Shown here: piece by piece, positions 20,501-31,659 of the stretch
Position numbering within the stretch: the stretch's first letter is position 1
Layout of the letters: each line of letters opens with the position of its first letter
NCBI RefSeq assembly: GCF_000209165.1
Contig: NC_009042.1
Location: forward strand, 1,984,001-2,048,000
Direction: 5' to 3'
Source of the DNA: Scheffersomyces stipitis CBS 6054
Lineage: Eukaryota; Ascomycota; Pichiomycetes; Serinales; Debaryomycetaceae
Length of the DNA: 64,000 bases
Translations under genes and position numbers: made by a program
Notes under the pieces: model-generated
The model's database searches: none
Told to the model about the DNA's origin: nothing
The model's input: the letters and a program-made list of their open reading frames with translations, nothing else

Positions 20501-21057
20501 GAATGAGTTTGTTTGAAAGGCATTAACCTTTGAACTTCAAATTGTGTCTTATTAGCAAGGCTACTTAACCATTTGTTTGAAAGTGCTCCTGTGCATATCT
20601 TGTTTTTGTTTTATCGCAATTGTATTAAACTCCATTGGTATTTCTAGGTAACATTTGTTCTTCCGTATGAGGATCGCTTGCCCATTGGATCATAATAATA
20701 ACTGTTTTCATATCTACTCTATTCCACTATTCTTTAGAAAAGAGCACCAAGATAACTGCAGATCCATCAACCAACTTAAAATCTTTCATTTCACTTGTTG
20801 TTAGAGTCCACAAGGTGGTGGTTGAAAAGAATAGCTCCAGCAGATAATAGAACGGATTACTGAGTATATCAAACAAGTTTCCATTACGGAAATCTAGAAT
20901 TTGTAATCCAAGCCACTATAGGGAAGGTCGTAGTGAGGACAATTACATCAAACTTCACTGACTGGGGACCCTCCAATAGGAGAGTCTGAAAGAGAATTGT
21001 ATTCTGATAAGCATAGTTGTCGTCTTAAATCCTACACTTGCAAGTAGAGATTAAGTG
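17531..21057. other. 3.5-kb region without a supported gene
   Basis: ORFs here are short (at most ~97 codons), mostly with non-ATG starts, and show no domains. The sequence is AT-rich with many homopolymer runs. An 11-bp direct repeat (aatgttgcaat) occurs near 19955 and 20000. CACGTG lies at 20314-20319. The right-hand part (about 20200-21057) would be promoter and possibly long 5' leader of the Zn2Cys6 gene. I see no tRNA, LTR or snoRNA. Confidence 0.5.
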
Positions 21058-21753
21058 ATGGCAAAGAAACGAATAAAACCTTCTGTTAAGAGAAGCAGAA
21101 CTAGATCAGGCTGTTTGACATGTCGAGATCGTCATATCAAGTGTGATGAACAACAGCCTGTTTGTAAGAATTGCATAAAATCAAAGCGCAAATGCCACAG
21201 AGGTATCAGGTTAAACTTCACCCAATACACCATTTATAATCCGGATCAGGAAAAGTCTAGAAGGAATCTTCTTACAGCTATTCGTAGAAGTCGAAAAAGT
21301 CCTATTCAGAATGATTTTTCAATTAGAATGGCACAACCGTTTAGACTCTTAGACCAATCTATTACTATTGCTTCATTGTATGAAAATGGCAGTTTGTTGT
21401 ACCAACCTTATATTCACTTGCATCGACCCGAAGATCTATTTGAGTCTGACTTACAGTATCAGCAGGATTTGTACCCTTCTTTTCATCCTACATCACAAGT
21501 ATTTCCTACATTTCATCATACACCTACCCATAATATGGATTTGATGAATACTCAACCAATCCAACCACTAAGGAATGACTTAACAAATATGGAGGCAAAT
21601 CCAATTCAAGAGAACTTCAATATTACAAAACTTCTACTTAATGGGAATTTCTTACCCAATCAAGACCAAAATAGCGTATACTTCGAGCCTCAACCATCGC
21701 CTAATATGTTCAATTCAAATTTCATGAATTCCAAGCCTCAGCCATACAATTGA
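21058..21753 (+). CDS. short Zn2Cys6 DNA-binding protein
   Basis: 231 residues from the ATG at 21058; the GTG three bases upstream is not used. The N terminus is very basic and carries a binuclear zinc cluster, [11 protein letters not shown] then [11 protein letters not shown] (C-x2-C-x6-C-x6-C-x2-C-x6-C, about residues 19-46), followed by [15 protein letters not shown], a conserved extension in one subgroup of fungal zinc-cluster regulators. The other ~170 residues are rich in Asn, Gln, Pro, His and Phe and probably disordered. There is no fungal_trans middle homology domain and no obvious coiled coil, so the protein is much shorter than most of the family. It sits alone with 3.5 kb upstream and 2.6 kb downstream, an arrangement seen for regulators with long, heavily controlled promoters. 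Its target genes are unknown. Confidence 0.8.
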   Translation: MAKKRIKPSVKRSRTRSGCLTCRDRHIKCDEQQPVCKNCIKSKRKCHRGIRLNFTQYTIYNPDQEKSRRNLLTAIRRSRKSPIQNDFSIRMAQPFRLLDQSITIASLYENGSLLYQPYIHLHRPEDLFESDLQYQQDLYPSFHPTSQVFPTFHHTPTHNMDLMNTQPIQPLRNDLTNMEANPIQENFNITKLLLNGNFLPNQDQNSVYFEPQPSPNMFNSNFMNSKPQPYN

Positions 21754-24415
21754 TCATAGTTATTCTTGTTGTAACAAATCCAAGAAATTGTCATCGCAGA
21801 ATTCAGTCTTAAACACTTATTAGATGAGGTGCAGAAACCACATGTTAATATCACGATATCAATTACTTTCAGATATTCCCATGGAAAAAATAGAGTCTAG
21901 ATGTTACCTATAAGAATTCCTACTAGAAGCGTACAGAAAATGCTCAAAAAATACATTCACCCTGGTAAATAGATATAACTAGTACTTGATTCTGAGCAAT
22001 AATTCTAAATCATGTATAACATACGAAGATGTTTGGAAGTACTGTTCCTGATAAATTTCGTGGTTCCTTGATCTTGTTCACTTTTAAGTCGAATTCAAAT
22101 TCTCTACAGGGGTTTTCGTATTTTCATTTAACTTAAAATGATTAACAACTTAGGAATACATGATGGCCAAGCTTTGTGGAAAATGTGATAATTTAATCGT
22201 AATTGTTTAATTGCTAATGATTGAAATCAATCAATAAATCTGGGAGCTTCCACTTCAGTCGACATATATTGCAGTCATTGTGATCATCATATTATGATTT
22301 AAGAACTAGATTTTCAGCTTGGATTTTTCACATCTCTGGGTATGGATATTCGTATCTCTCTTCAAGTATTGGAGCCCATTTGCTTACTGAAAAATAATTC
22401 ATAATGAACTCCGTTTTAGAATATTCTTCTTCAACTCTGCAAATGTGTCTACTTAGAAACATGAAAATCGAAGGCGAGAGAGTTTTCATTTTCTTAAATC
22501 AGAGTTAGCAAAAGCCAATGGGCCAGCAGCAAAACAAATAATTTTGATGAATATGAAAGTATATTCGTAAGGAATGTTCATGAAAAAAGGAAATGGTCTA
22601 TTTATTTTGTACTAAATACATTTTCAAAATAGTTTTCAGAAATGTTTAAGAAATCAGCCCAACTCAATTCCAAATTATGTGAAGCACAAATAGCATAATG
22701 ATGGATTGGTTGATTTTGTTTCTGCTGCTGCAGTACTTTCATGAATTTTCATCTCATTTAGAAGAGCTGTGAAGCGACACGGATTTTGTTATTGATTAAT
22801 GATGTATTCAAAATAGGTGTATAACCTCCAATTATGAGCCTTTGTGTGCTGTTTCTTAACAAAAAAGTGGCTAAGTAAATTTGATGTTGTATTTCACTTG
22901 CAATTGCCTAAAGCTGTAATTACATCACTGTGAATCACATAGCATGTATTTGTTTACAAGATTTGCACTATTGTTCAGCGTAACTATAAAATATTAGATG
23001 TGGAAGGTTTAAACGTGAACTTTAAATGGTCCACAATTTCAAAGATTCGTTAATACTTTCTTCAGACAGCGGTAGAAAATTGTCCAGAATAAGAATTGAA
23101 CAGCCCAAGATCCAAGCCGTTATTTTGCCAAAAGCCCCTGTAATTAAATTATTCATCCCTTCAGAAACCTGAGAGACCCAAAAATAAGTTTCAAATTAAC
23201 TTGAAGTCCATTGGCTATAGTTTCTCTATAGTATAAATATTCAACTTGCACACCACCATCAGCGAGATGGCATCCAGTTTCTATCAAGCAGAATTTGATA
23301 GTAATCTATTGATAACTATTGATACCAGACTTAATCTGATCATGCATCGCTTGCGAAAGGGGATTGCCTGTCTGGGGAAACAGGAAATTCAACGATAGAT
23401 CTCTTAACAGCAGGAAGACACCGAGTAGAGATCAAACATAGAATCTGATACAAACGAGAGACAACTTGGTAGCCAGCCTCAATTCCTTGCATGGTAGTAC
23501 CGATCTTTTACGTCTCCGCAGTAGGGACCCTAAAATTGTCCTGATTTTGCAAGACATAGTGCACACTAAATTGGAATGGCCAATTGAGATCGTAAATGCT
23601 CGAATGACAGTTGGCACCTAACATAAATGTCAATAGGCTACTTATTGAATGACAGAGCCCAGTCACCCACTATTGCCAAGATTATCTTGCTTTTCTTGTT
23701 GTCTCGTCATACGTTGCATCGTCGTGAGTTTCACCGTCAAGAGTTTCATCGTCAAGAGTTTCATCGTCAAAAGCTTCTTCGTCAAGTTTTTCTGTCGTAT
23801 GAGAACAACGTCCAACACCAACCTCCAAGGTAAATTAGCTCACAATGGGTACAGAGAGTTGAACATCTGCCAAAGTAAACGTTTATTCTAGTGTCTACAT
23901 GAAGATTTCTTTCCCACAGACATTACTATTCTTTGGAGTTAAACAAGACATCTGGCTGTCTTAGAGAGATAGATAAGAATTGGCTCAAAGATCCAATCAG
24001 TTATCACCAGTTAGCACACAAGATTTTATTGATATGGTTTTGGGGAGACGAGCTTCATTCTCTTAATTTTTACAGAATAAACTTCAAAATTGCTACTGAA
24101 TCTGCTGTAGATTATGTGCATACCGGTCACTACTAATATGAAACACCGAGAGACAGTGTAACTTGCCCAACCCCTGAGTCAGCTTGTAGTATGTAGATCC
24201 TTCTGTGGCTCGGGGAGATTTGACCAATTCACACGACCTTAACTTGGAGGGATTAGGGAAAATCCTGTTGCATCGTGGTTGAACAAAACTCGTCGTGGTT
24301 ACCCGGCCGCATCAATTTTCGAAAATTTTTCATACCACGGTAGTCTACAAAGAGTAGGATTTTGAATTCTAGGCACGCTTATTATAAAAAGGTCCCCAAC
24401 GAATTGAATTTAAAC
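21754..24415. other. 2.7-kb region between the Zn2Cys6 gene and CAM1
   Basis: No supported gene. Two short ORFs (68 codons at 23627-23833, ATG start; 67 codons at 23933-24136) have no recognisable features, and the first consists partly of the tandem repeat listed separately. Near CAM1 a TTAGGG (24253-24258) matches the core of Tbf1 sites found upstream of translation genes in CTG-clade yeasts, which is only suggestive. TATAAAA at 24383-24389 lies very close to the CAM1 ATG. Confidence 0.5.
23720..23794 (+). repeat. five tandem copies of a 15-bp unit
   Basis: The unit is cgtcaagagtttcat. Copies start at 23720, 23735, 23750, 23765 and 23780; the second and third are identical and the outer ones diverged. 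A 15-bp period keeps a reading frame open (repeating F-H-R-Q-E in one frame). The surrounding ORF is only 68 codons, so coding use is unproven. Confidence 0.85.
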
Positions 24416-25859
24416 ATGTCCTTAGGCACCTTATTCGGCGATCAACAGATCCGTACTGTCCCACCAAAGGCTCTTATCAAGCACTTCAACTTGGATGTCA
24501 AAATTGTTGGCTCCGATGACGCTGCTTACCAAAAGGCCTTCCCATTGAAGAAGATCCCAGCCTTTGTTGGTCCAAAGGGCTTCAAGTTGCACGAAGTCAT
24601 TGCTATTTCCATTTACCGTATGTATTAGCATTACCAATTGCACAGTAGCAATTGATTTGTTTGTCACAATTGTTGTCTAATCTAAATGATGAGAAATTTT
24701 TTCATATTAAACAGTTATCCCTGTCTTAATAAATCATGTCGAGAATACCTAATCTGAAATCACAGAGATAGCACAACAAACAATTAAAAATGGTTTTGTT
24801 CCGTTCATAGTACTAACAATTCTAGTTATTAACTTGGCTGATCCAAAGTCTAAGTTGTTGGGTAAGAACGCTAAGGAATACTCTGAAATCTTGAAGTGGT
24901 TGTCTTTGTCCAACATGGAATTGTTGCCAAACATTGCTAATGTCTTCAAGCCATTGACCGGTGCTTCTCCTTACAACAAGAAGAACGTCGACGAAGCTTC
25001 TGCCTACGTTGAGAAGGTCATCTCTCTCTACGAAGCTAGATTGGCTGAATACACCTACTTGGTTGGTGAAAGACTCACCTTTGCTGATGTCTTCTCTGCT
25101 GCTCTTCTCGTTAGAGGTTTCGAACACTTGTTCGGTGCCGACTGGAGAAAGGCCCACCCAAACACCTCCAGATGGTTCAAGACTGTGATCTCTCAAAAGA
25201 TCCTTCATGACATTATTGGTGACTTCACTTTCATTGAGAAGGCTAAGGAATTCGTTCCTCCTAAGAAGGAAAAGAAGGCTGCTGCTCCAAAGGAAGCTGC
25301 TCCAAAGAAGGAAAAGAAGCCAGCTGCTCCAAAGGAAGAAGACGACATTCCAGCTGAAGCTCCAAAGCCAAAGCACCCATTGGCCGCTTTGGGTAACCCT
25401 AAGGCTGCTCTTGACGAGTGGAAGAGAGTTTACTCCAATGAGGAAACCAGAGAAGTCGCTATTCCATGGTTCTGGAAGAACCAATACGACCCAGAAGAAT
25501 GGTCGTTGTGGAAGGTTGACTACAAGTACAACGACGAGTTGACTTTGACCTTCATGTCCAACAACTTGGTTGGTGGTTTCTTCAACAGATTGTCTGCTTC
25601 CACCAAGTACTTGTTCGGTTGTTTGGTCGTCTACGGTGAAAACAACAACAACGGTATCACCGGTTTCTTCTTGGTCAGAGGTCAAGAGTACGCTCCAGCC
25701 TTCGACGTTGCTCCAGATTGGGAATCATACGCCTACACCAAGTTGGACCCTAAGGATGAAGAATCCAAGAAGTTCATTGAAAACATGTTGGCTTGGGACC
25801 AACCTGTTGACGTCAACGGCGAAAAGAGAGAAATCGCTGATGGTAAGGTCTTCAAGTAA
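24416..25859 (+). CDS. CAM1: translation elongation factor eEF1B gamma (intron at 24618-24825)
   Basis: Exons 24416-24617 and 24826-25859 join to encode 411 residues. The first exon begins MSLGTLFGDQQIRT and ends within the codon for the Leu of IYLINLADPKSK. The protein has a GST-N domain (about 1-80), a GST-C domain (about 90-200), a Lys/Ala/Pro linker (KKEKKAAAPKEAAPKKEK) and the EF1G C-terminal domain from about 255 (HPLAALGNPKAALDEWKR ... FYLVRG-like FFLVRGQEYAPAFDVAPDWESY). It is a subunit of the complex that reloads eEF1A with GTP. Codon use is extremely biased (TTG, AAG, GAA, GCT, no CTG), as in abundant proteins, and this also creates a long antisense ORF that is not a gene. S. cerevisiae CAM1 is intronless, but its paralogue TEF4 has an intron. 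Confidence 0.97.
24618..24825 (+). other. spliceosomal intron of CAM1
   Basis: The 5' splice site is GTATGT (24618-24623), the branch site a perfect TACTAAC (24811-24817), and the 3' splice site TAG at 24823-24825. Length is 208 nt. The branch A (24816) is only 9 nt from the 3' end, short compared with S. cerevisiae. Reading through without splicing hits a stop at once (CGT ATG TAT TAG). The intron carries the snoRNA listed next. Confidence 0.96.
24681..24762 (+). ncRNA. snR38: intronic C/D-box snoRNA, snR38-like
   Basis: Within the CAM1 intron are, in order: box C ATGATGA (24686-24692), a guide cagttatccctgt (24712-24724), a degenerate D' box CTTA (24725-24728), a C'-like ATGTCGA (24736-24742) and box D CTGA (24754-24757). 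The guide is exactly complementary over 13 nt to ACAGGGATAACTG, the invariant 25S rRNA segment next to the peptidyl-transferase centre. Counting five nucleotides upstream of D' selects the middle G of GGG, which is G2815 in S. cerevisiae numbering. Gm2815 is the known target of snR38, which in S. cerevisiae lies in the intron of TEF4, the eEF1B-gamma paralogue. An external stem (ttgttgt 24670-24676 with acaacaa 24773-24779) could bring the ends together. Exact ends are estimated. Confidence 0.9.
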
Positions 25860-27514
<1,655 letters not shown>

Positions 27515-28246
27515 TGGAGATAGAGGACTCGCGTGCCATAATAACGCTGTCTGTATGCAAATAGAACATGGCATGTATTTACTAAGTGGAGAATGAGACT
27601 ATCTACGATGGTTTGAGATCCATTGAATACTGACTAGTGGTATGAGGACGATGAGAATTATAAATACAAGATAAATAAATATTTGCAATAGAAAATTCCC
27701 TACAATCTGCAATCACAGTCTATATATATTATCTACTCTGAACCCATATAAGATACATATAGATTTACATATAGAAATTTTAGATAAATGATAGGGTATT
27801 AGATTCAGACGACTATATGCAGAAACAGAACAGAAATTTTGTTCGATATCTCTTCTTCATCAGAAATTGTTTGAAGGCAAAGCAAAACTAGTTAAATTTG
27901 TATCAAAGCTCTTGAAAGTAAGTTATGGTGTGAAAGGAATTCATAACATAGTGTTCAGCTGCTTTTCAGTAGTTTCTTACTACAGTTATAGCAATTCTTT
28001 TCACTTACCTTTTCGTCCCAATCAGGTAATCGTGAGCCGCATGCACACCAATTTTTTTTTCCTTCTCATCTACCAAAAATGAGAAGAGGTCTAAAAAAAA
28101 TTGAAATTTCTCAATTTTCAATGATCTTAGCCTTTTTCTTTAGAGCCCAGTTGTAGATACCTTGCCGGATCCGTTTGTTTAGCAAAGAGCATCAGCCTTT
28201 ACGTTACCAAGGTCCCATCTATTACACCGTATTTTAATCTCACAAA
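27515..28246. other. intergenic region MNN9-NOG1
   Basis: About 730 bp, AT-rich on the left (MNN9 3' end). On the NOG1 side there is an 8-bp inverted repeat cttctcat (28062-28069) / atgagaag (28079-28086), each arm containing part of the GATGAG core of PAC elements that mark ribosome-biogenesis promoters, followed by an A/T run resembling an RRPE. The match is partial. The 71-codon ORF at 27867 starts at TTG and shows no features. Confidence 0.4.
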
Positions 28247-30169
28247 ATGCAACTCTCCTGGAAGGATATCCCCACGGTTCCCACGTCCAACGATATGTTG
28301 GACATTGTTCTTAACAGAACACAGAGAAAGACGCCAACTGTGATCAGACCAGGCTTCAAAATTACCAGAATCCGAGCCTTTTATATGCGTAAGGTCAAGT
28401 TTACTTCTGAAGGTTTTGGCGAAAAGTTCAACGACATCATCTCTGGCTTTCCCAACATTAACGATGTCCATCCTTTCCACAGAGACTTGATGGATACCCT
28501 TTATGAAAAGAATCACTACAAAATCTCGTTGGCTGCTGTTTCCAGAGCCAAGACACTCATCGAGCAGGTTGCAAGAGACTATGTCCGTTTGTTGAAATTT
28601 GGTCAGTCGTTGTACCAATGTAAGCAGTTGAAACGTGCTGCACTCGGTAGAATGGCTACGATCACCAAGAAGTTGAAGGATCCTTTGGTATATTTGGAAC
28701 AAGTAAGACAACATTTGGGAAGATTGCCCTCTATCGACCCTAATACGAGAACCCTTTTGATCTGTGGTTACCCTAACGTTGGTAAGTCTTCTTTCTTGCG
28801 TTGTATCACCAAGGCAGATGTTGAAGTCCAGCCTTATGCCTTTACCACTAAGTCGCTTTACGTAGGTCATTTCGACTACAAGTATTTGAGATTCCAAGCT
28901 ATCGACACTCCTGGTATTTTGGACAGACCTACCGAAGAAATGAACAACATTGAAATGCAATCCATTTATGCTATTGCCCACTTGAGATCATGTGTATTGT
29001 ACTTCATGGATCTTTCCGAGCAGTGTGGCTTCTCTATTGAAGCCCAAGTAAAGTTGTTTCATTCGATTAAGCCTTTGTTTGCCAACAAATCTGTGATGGT
29101 TGTGATGAACAAGAGTGATATCATCAAGGCTGAAGACTTGTCAGAATCCAACCAGGAATTGTTGAAGTCTTTAACTACTGTTCCTGGTGTTGAAGTAATG
29201 CATGCTTCGTGTCACGAAGAAGAAAACGTTATGCAAGTGAGAAACCAGGCCTGTGAGAAGTTGTTGACGGCCAGAATTGAACAGAAATTGAAGGGAACCG
29301 CTCGTGTGAATAACGTCTTGAACAAGATCCATGTGGCCAGACCTCAGGCCAGAGACGATGTAGACAGAGCAGCTTTCATTCCAGACGCTGTTAAGGCTTT
29401 GGATAAGTACGACGTAAACGATCCTAACAGAAGAAGATTGGCCAGAGACATTGAAAGTGAGAATGGAGGTGCCGGTGTGTTCAATATCAACTTGAAGGAC
29501 AAGTACCTTTTGGAAGACGATGACTGGAAGAACGATATCATGCCTGAAGTGTTGGACGGTAAGAATGTCTACGACTTCTTGGATCCAGACATCGCTGCCA
29601 AGTTGCAAGCTTTGGAAGACGAAGAAGAAAGATTAGAACAGGAAGGTTTCTACGACTCGGACTCGGAAGTTGAAGACGAAGGTGTTGACGAAATCAGAGA
29701 AAAAGCACAATGGATTAGAGACAAGCAGAAGAAGATGATTGTTGAAGCCAGAAACAGAAAGTCGTTGAAGAACAAGGCTATCATGCCCCGTGATCAAGTT
29801 AAGAAGTCGTTTGGTGAGATGGAAGAGCACATGTACTCATTGGGTCACGATACCGAAGCTTTGAGAGAAAGAGTCGGAAAGAGATCCCAAGCCAAGGAGT
29901 TGTCTGGTGTTGACATCTTGAGAAAGAACCAGGGTGTCCAGACTGCTAGACTCAGCAAGAAGAAGGCTGCTGCCAACCAAACTGATCGTCTTAATGACGG
30001 TGTCAACGACGGTGCGCTCAGATCGCAAGCAGAAAGATTGGCCAAGATACAGAGAAGAGAAAGAAACAGACAAGCCAGACAAGGTGAAGGTGACCGTCAC
30101 GCTACAGCATCCATTCCAAAGCATTTGTTTTCCGGTAAGAGGGGTATTGGATCTTCCGACAGAAGATAG
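28247..30169 (+). CDS. NOG1: nucleolar GTPase Nog1 (60S assembly)
   Basis: 640 residues from the ATG at 28247, near the 647 of S. cerevisiae Nog1. Nog1 is an essential assembly factor that sits on pre-60S particles from nucleolus to cytoplasm. An N-terminal helical domain (about 1-165) precedes an OBG/DRG-type GTPase domain with G1 GYPNVGKSS (174-182), the TT-containing switch around FTTKS (199-203), G3 DTPG (220-223) and G4 NKSD (288-291). The C-terminal third is highly charged and coiled, with [19 protein letters not shown] and Lys/Arg-rich helices ending [18 protein letters not shown]. Codon bias is strong. The minus-strand ORF opposite its first third is a codon-usage shadow. Confidence 0.97.
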   Translation: MQLSWKDIPTVPTSNDMLDIVLNRTQRKTPTVIRPGFKITRIRAFYMRKVKFTSEGFGEKFNDIISGFPNINDVHPFHRDLMDTLYEKNHYKISLAAVSRAKTLIEQVARDYVRLLKFGQSLYQCKQLKRAALGRMATITKKLKDPLVYLEQVRQHLGRLPSIDPNTRTLLICGYPNVGKSSFLRCITKADVEVQPYAFTTKSLYVGHFDYKYLRFQAIDTPGILDRPTEEMNNIEMQSIYAIAHLRSCVLYFMDLSEQCGFSIEAQVKLFHSIKPLFANKSVMVVMNKSDIIKAEDLSESNQELLKSLTTVPGVEVMHASCHEEENVMQVRNQACEKLLTARIEQKLKGTARVNNVLNKIHVARPQARDDVDRAAFIPDAVKALDKYDVNDPNRRRLARDIESENGGAGVFNINLKDKYLLEDDDWKNDIMPEVLDGKNVYDFLDPDIAAKLQALEDEEERLEQEGFYDSDSEVEDEGVDEIREKAQWIRDKQKKMIVEARNRKSLKNKAIMPRDQVKKSFGEMEEHMYSLGHDTEALRERVGKRSQAKELSGVDILRKNQGVQTARLSKKKAAANQTDRLNDGVNDGALRSQAERLAKIQRRERNRQARQGEGDRHATASIPKHLFSGKRGIGSSDRR

Positions 30170-31659
30170 TCAAAGTCCGCATTGTGCAATAGGTTTATAT
30201 TTTAATACAGCATTGATTAGAGAGGAAGTGTAGCTAGGAAGTAGAAAAGAGAAATATGAAAGAGCCAGAACTAACAAAGGTGGAGACTGAGGTATTTCGC
30301 AGCCGACTCGATAAAGACACGTGATAAAGCAGCCCAATGGGCTACTTCTTCTTGCTCCAAGAGTGGTTTTAAGGAATGGCTATGTCCTACAGTTATCCGT
30401 TGTATATCCACAGCTTCAAGGGGATTGTTGGAGACGTAACAGTTATCGCTTGGGGTTTCCTTCAACCAAACTTGCATCTGCACGCTGCACTTAGGCTAAA
30501 GATTAGAGGCAGCAACAGGAATAGTGCATTAACTCTGCTGATGCAAAGTTGACGTCAGCATTACCTAAGCAGTTCCGAGTGTGCAGAGTCACGGTGGCAG
30601 TGGAGACGGTGGTGGTGGTGGTGGAGTCATAACCGAAGATATGGCATCTCGAATCCAGTAATCTCACGTGACGAGCTATTGAAGACTCACGTGAGGATAG
30701 CTCCGAATCGGGATGGCTAGATAAGGCGAATTTCAGAAGTTTCCACAAAAGATAAGCTTGCGACCACAAAAAGAAGTAGCAGCCAGTTTCAGTGGCCAGT
30801 ACCGTGGCTGTTCCGGCTGTTCCAGACTGGCAGGCCTGAAAGAGAGCTGGAAACGGATGGTCCAGAAATCCACAAGCTGAGATAACCGCAGTCTAGCAAA
30901 TGTAGTTATGGAAGGTCACCGCTGTACCAATATGTGCCATTTTCTGGTGGCACGGAATAATTAATGGGTGGAAGAATAATTCGGAAAAATAGAGTCTCAC
31001 TTCTGGCAAGAAGTTCAGCAAGCGAACAGTCTTCCAATTGTGAACTCATTCCTGTAATCGGGCTTTAGATTCCTGGCCAGTTGCTGTTGGTGCAATGACG
31101 ACTCAGCAAGTGTTCCAGAAAGTGTCTGTAGCCGTCTGGGTCCTGTGCCTTATTATCTGAACGGATGATATTTTCGCAGGGCTATCGCATTATCAGAAAA
31201 CGGCTGGAGCTCCTGATAAAGAAACGAAGCAATCGTCAGAGTCGTGAATTTCTCGTAATTGTAGCAGGTATCTTGTGATATCGGTGGAGAAGTCTTTGCT
31301 ATCAGGTTTGCTGATTCGGTCTGGGTATCCCTCGCTGGAGCTCAATTTCACCGTATCTTATCACAGTATTTCAACCCTGTCCCTGTGTCTGGACTGGTGT
31401 GTACACTCCTTATCTCAGGTGGCTAACTATCGTGGACGTTGATCTTGTATCTTGTGCAAATCAGTTGGTCTGACTCAGATCCCTTCCACAGTTATAATAT
31501 TATATAATTCTGTTTACTTCTCGCCGTTTTTCCTCTACAGCTTTCGCTTTTTCCTTGCTCTACATTCTCCTGCTATCCTCTTTACGTCTTCATTCCACGT
31601 AGTACTATTTTCCCCGTCTCAATATACGCCTACAGCCCGTAAATCGTCATATCCCTGAT
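30170..31659. other. 1.5-kb upstream region of the CCCH gene, with E-boxes
   Basis: No supported gene. CACGTG occurs at 30318-30323, and two perfect TCACGTGA palindromes at 30664-30671 and 30687-30694, start to start 23 bp. A (GGT)n stretch lies near 30608-30623. The last ~200 bp before the ATG at 31660 are strongly pyrimidine-rich, typical of yeast promoter/leader DNA. ORFs of 60-90 codons here have no features. Confidence 0.55.
30664..30694. promoter_or_regulatory. paired TCACGTGA palindromes
   Basis: Two identical octamers 23 bp apart (about two helical turns), so two dimeric bHLH proteins could bind the same face of the DNA. They lie about 1 kb upstream of the CCCH gene and 500 bp past NOG1. 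Which gene they serve is unclear. Confidence 0.5.

Noticed and set aside
17531..24415. Centromere, given the sparse region and the copia element in the window
   Set aside because: The retrotransposon is 15 kb away, no LTRs or inverted repeats were seen in the sparse region, and nothing specific supports it.
24822..25685. 287-codon minus-strand ORF opposite CAM1
   Set aside because: It is a shadow of extreme codon bias in CAM1 (few codons whose complement is a stop). It starts inside the intron and has no recognisable domain. The same holds for the 260-codon ORF opposite NOG1 (28199-28981) and those opposite DED1.
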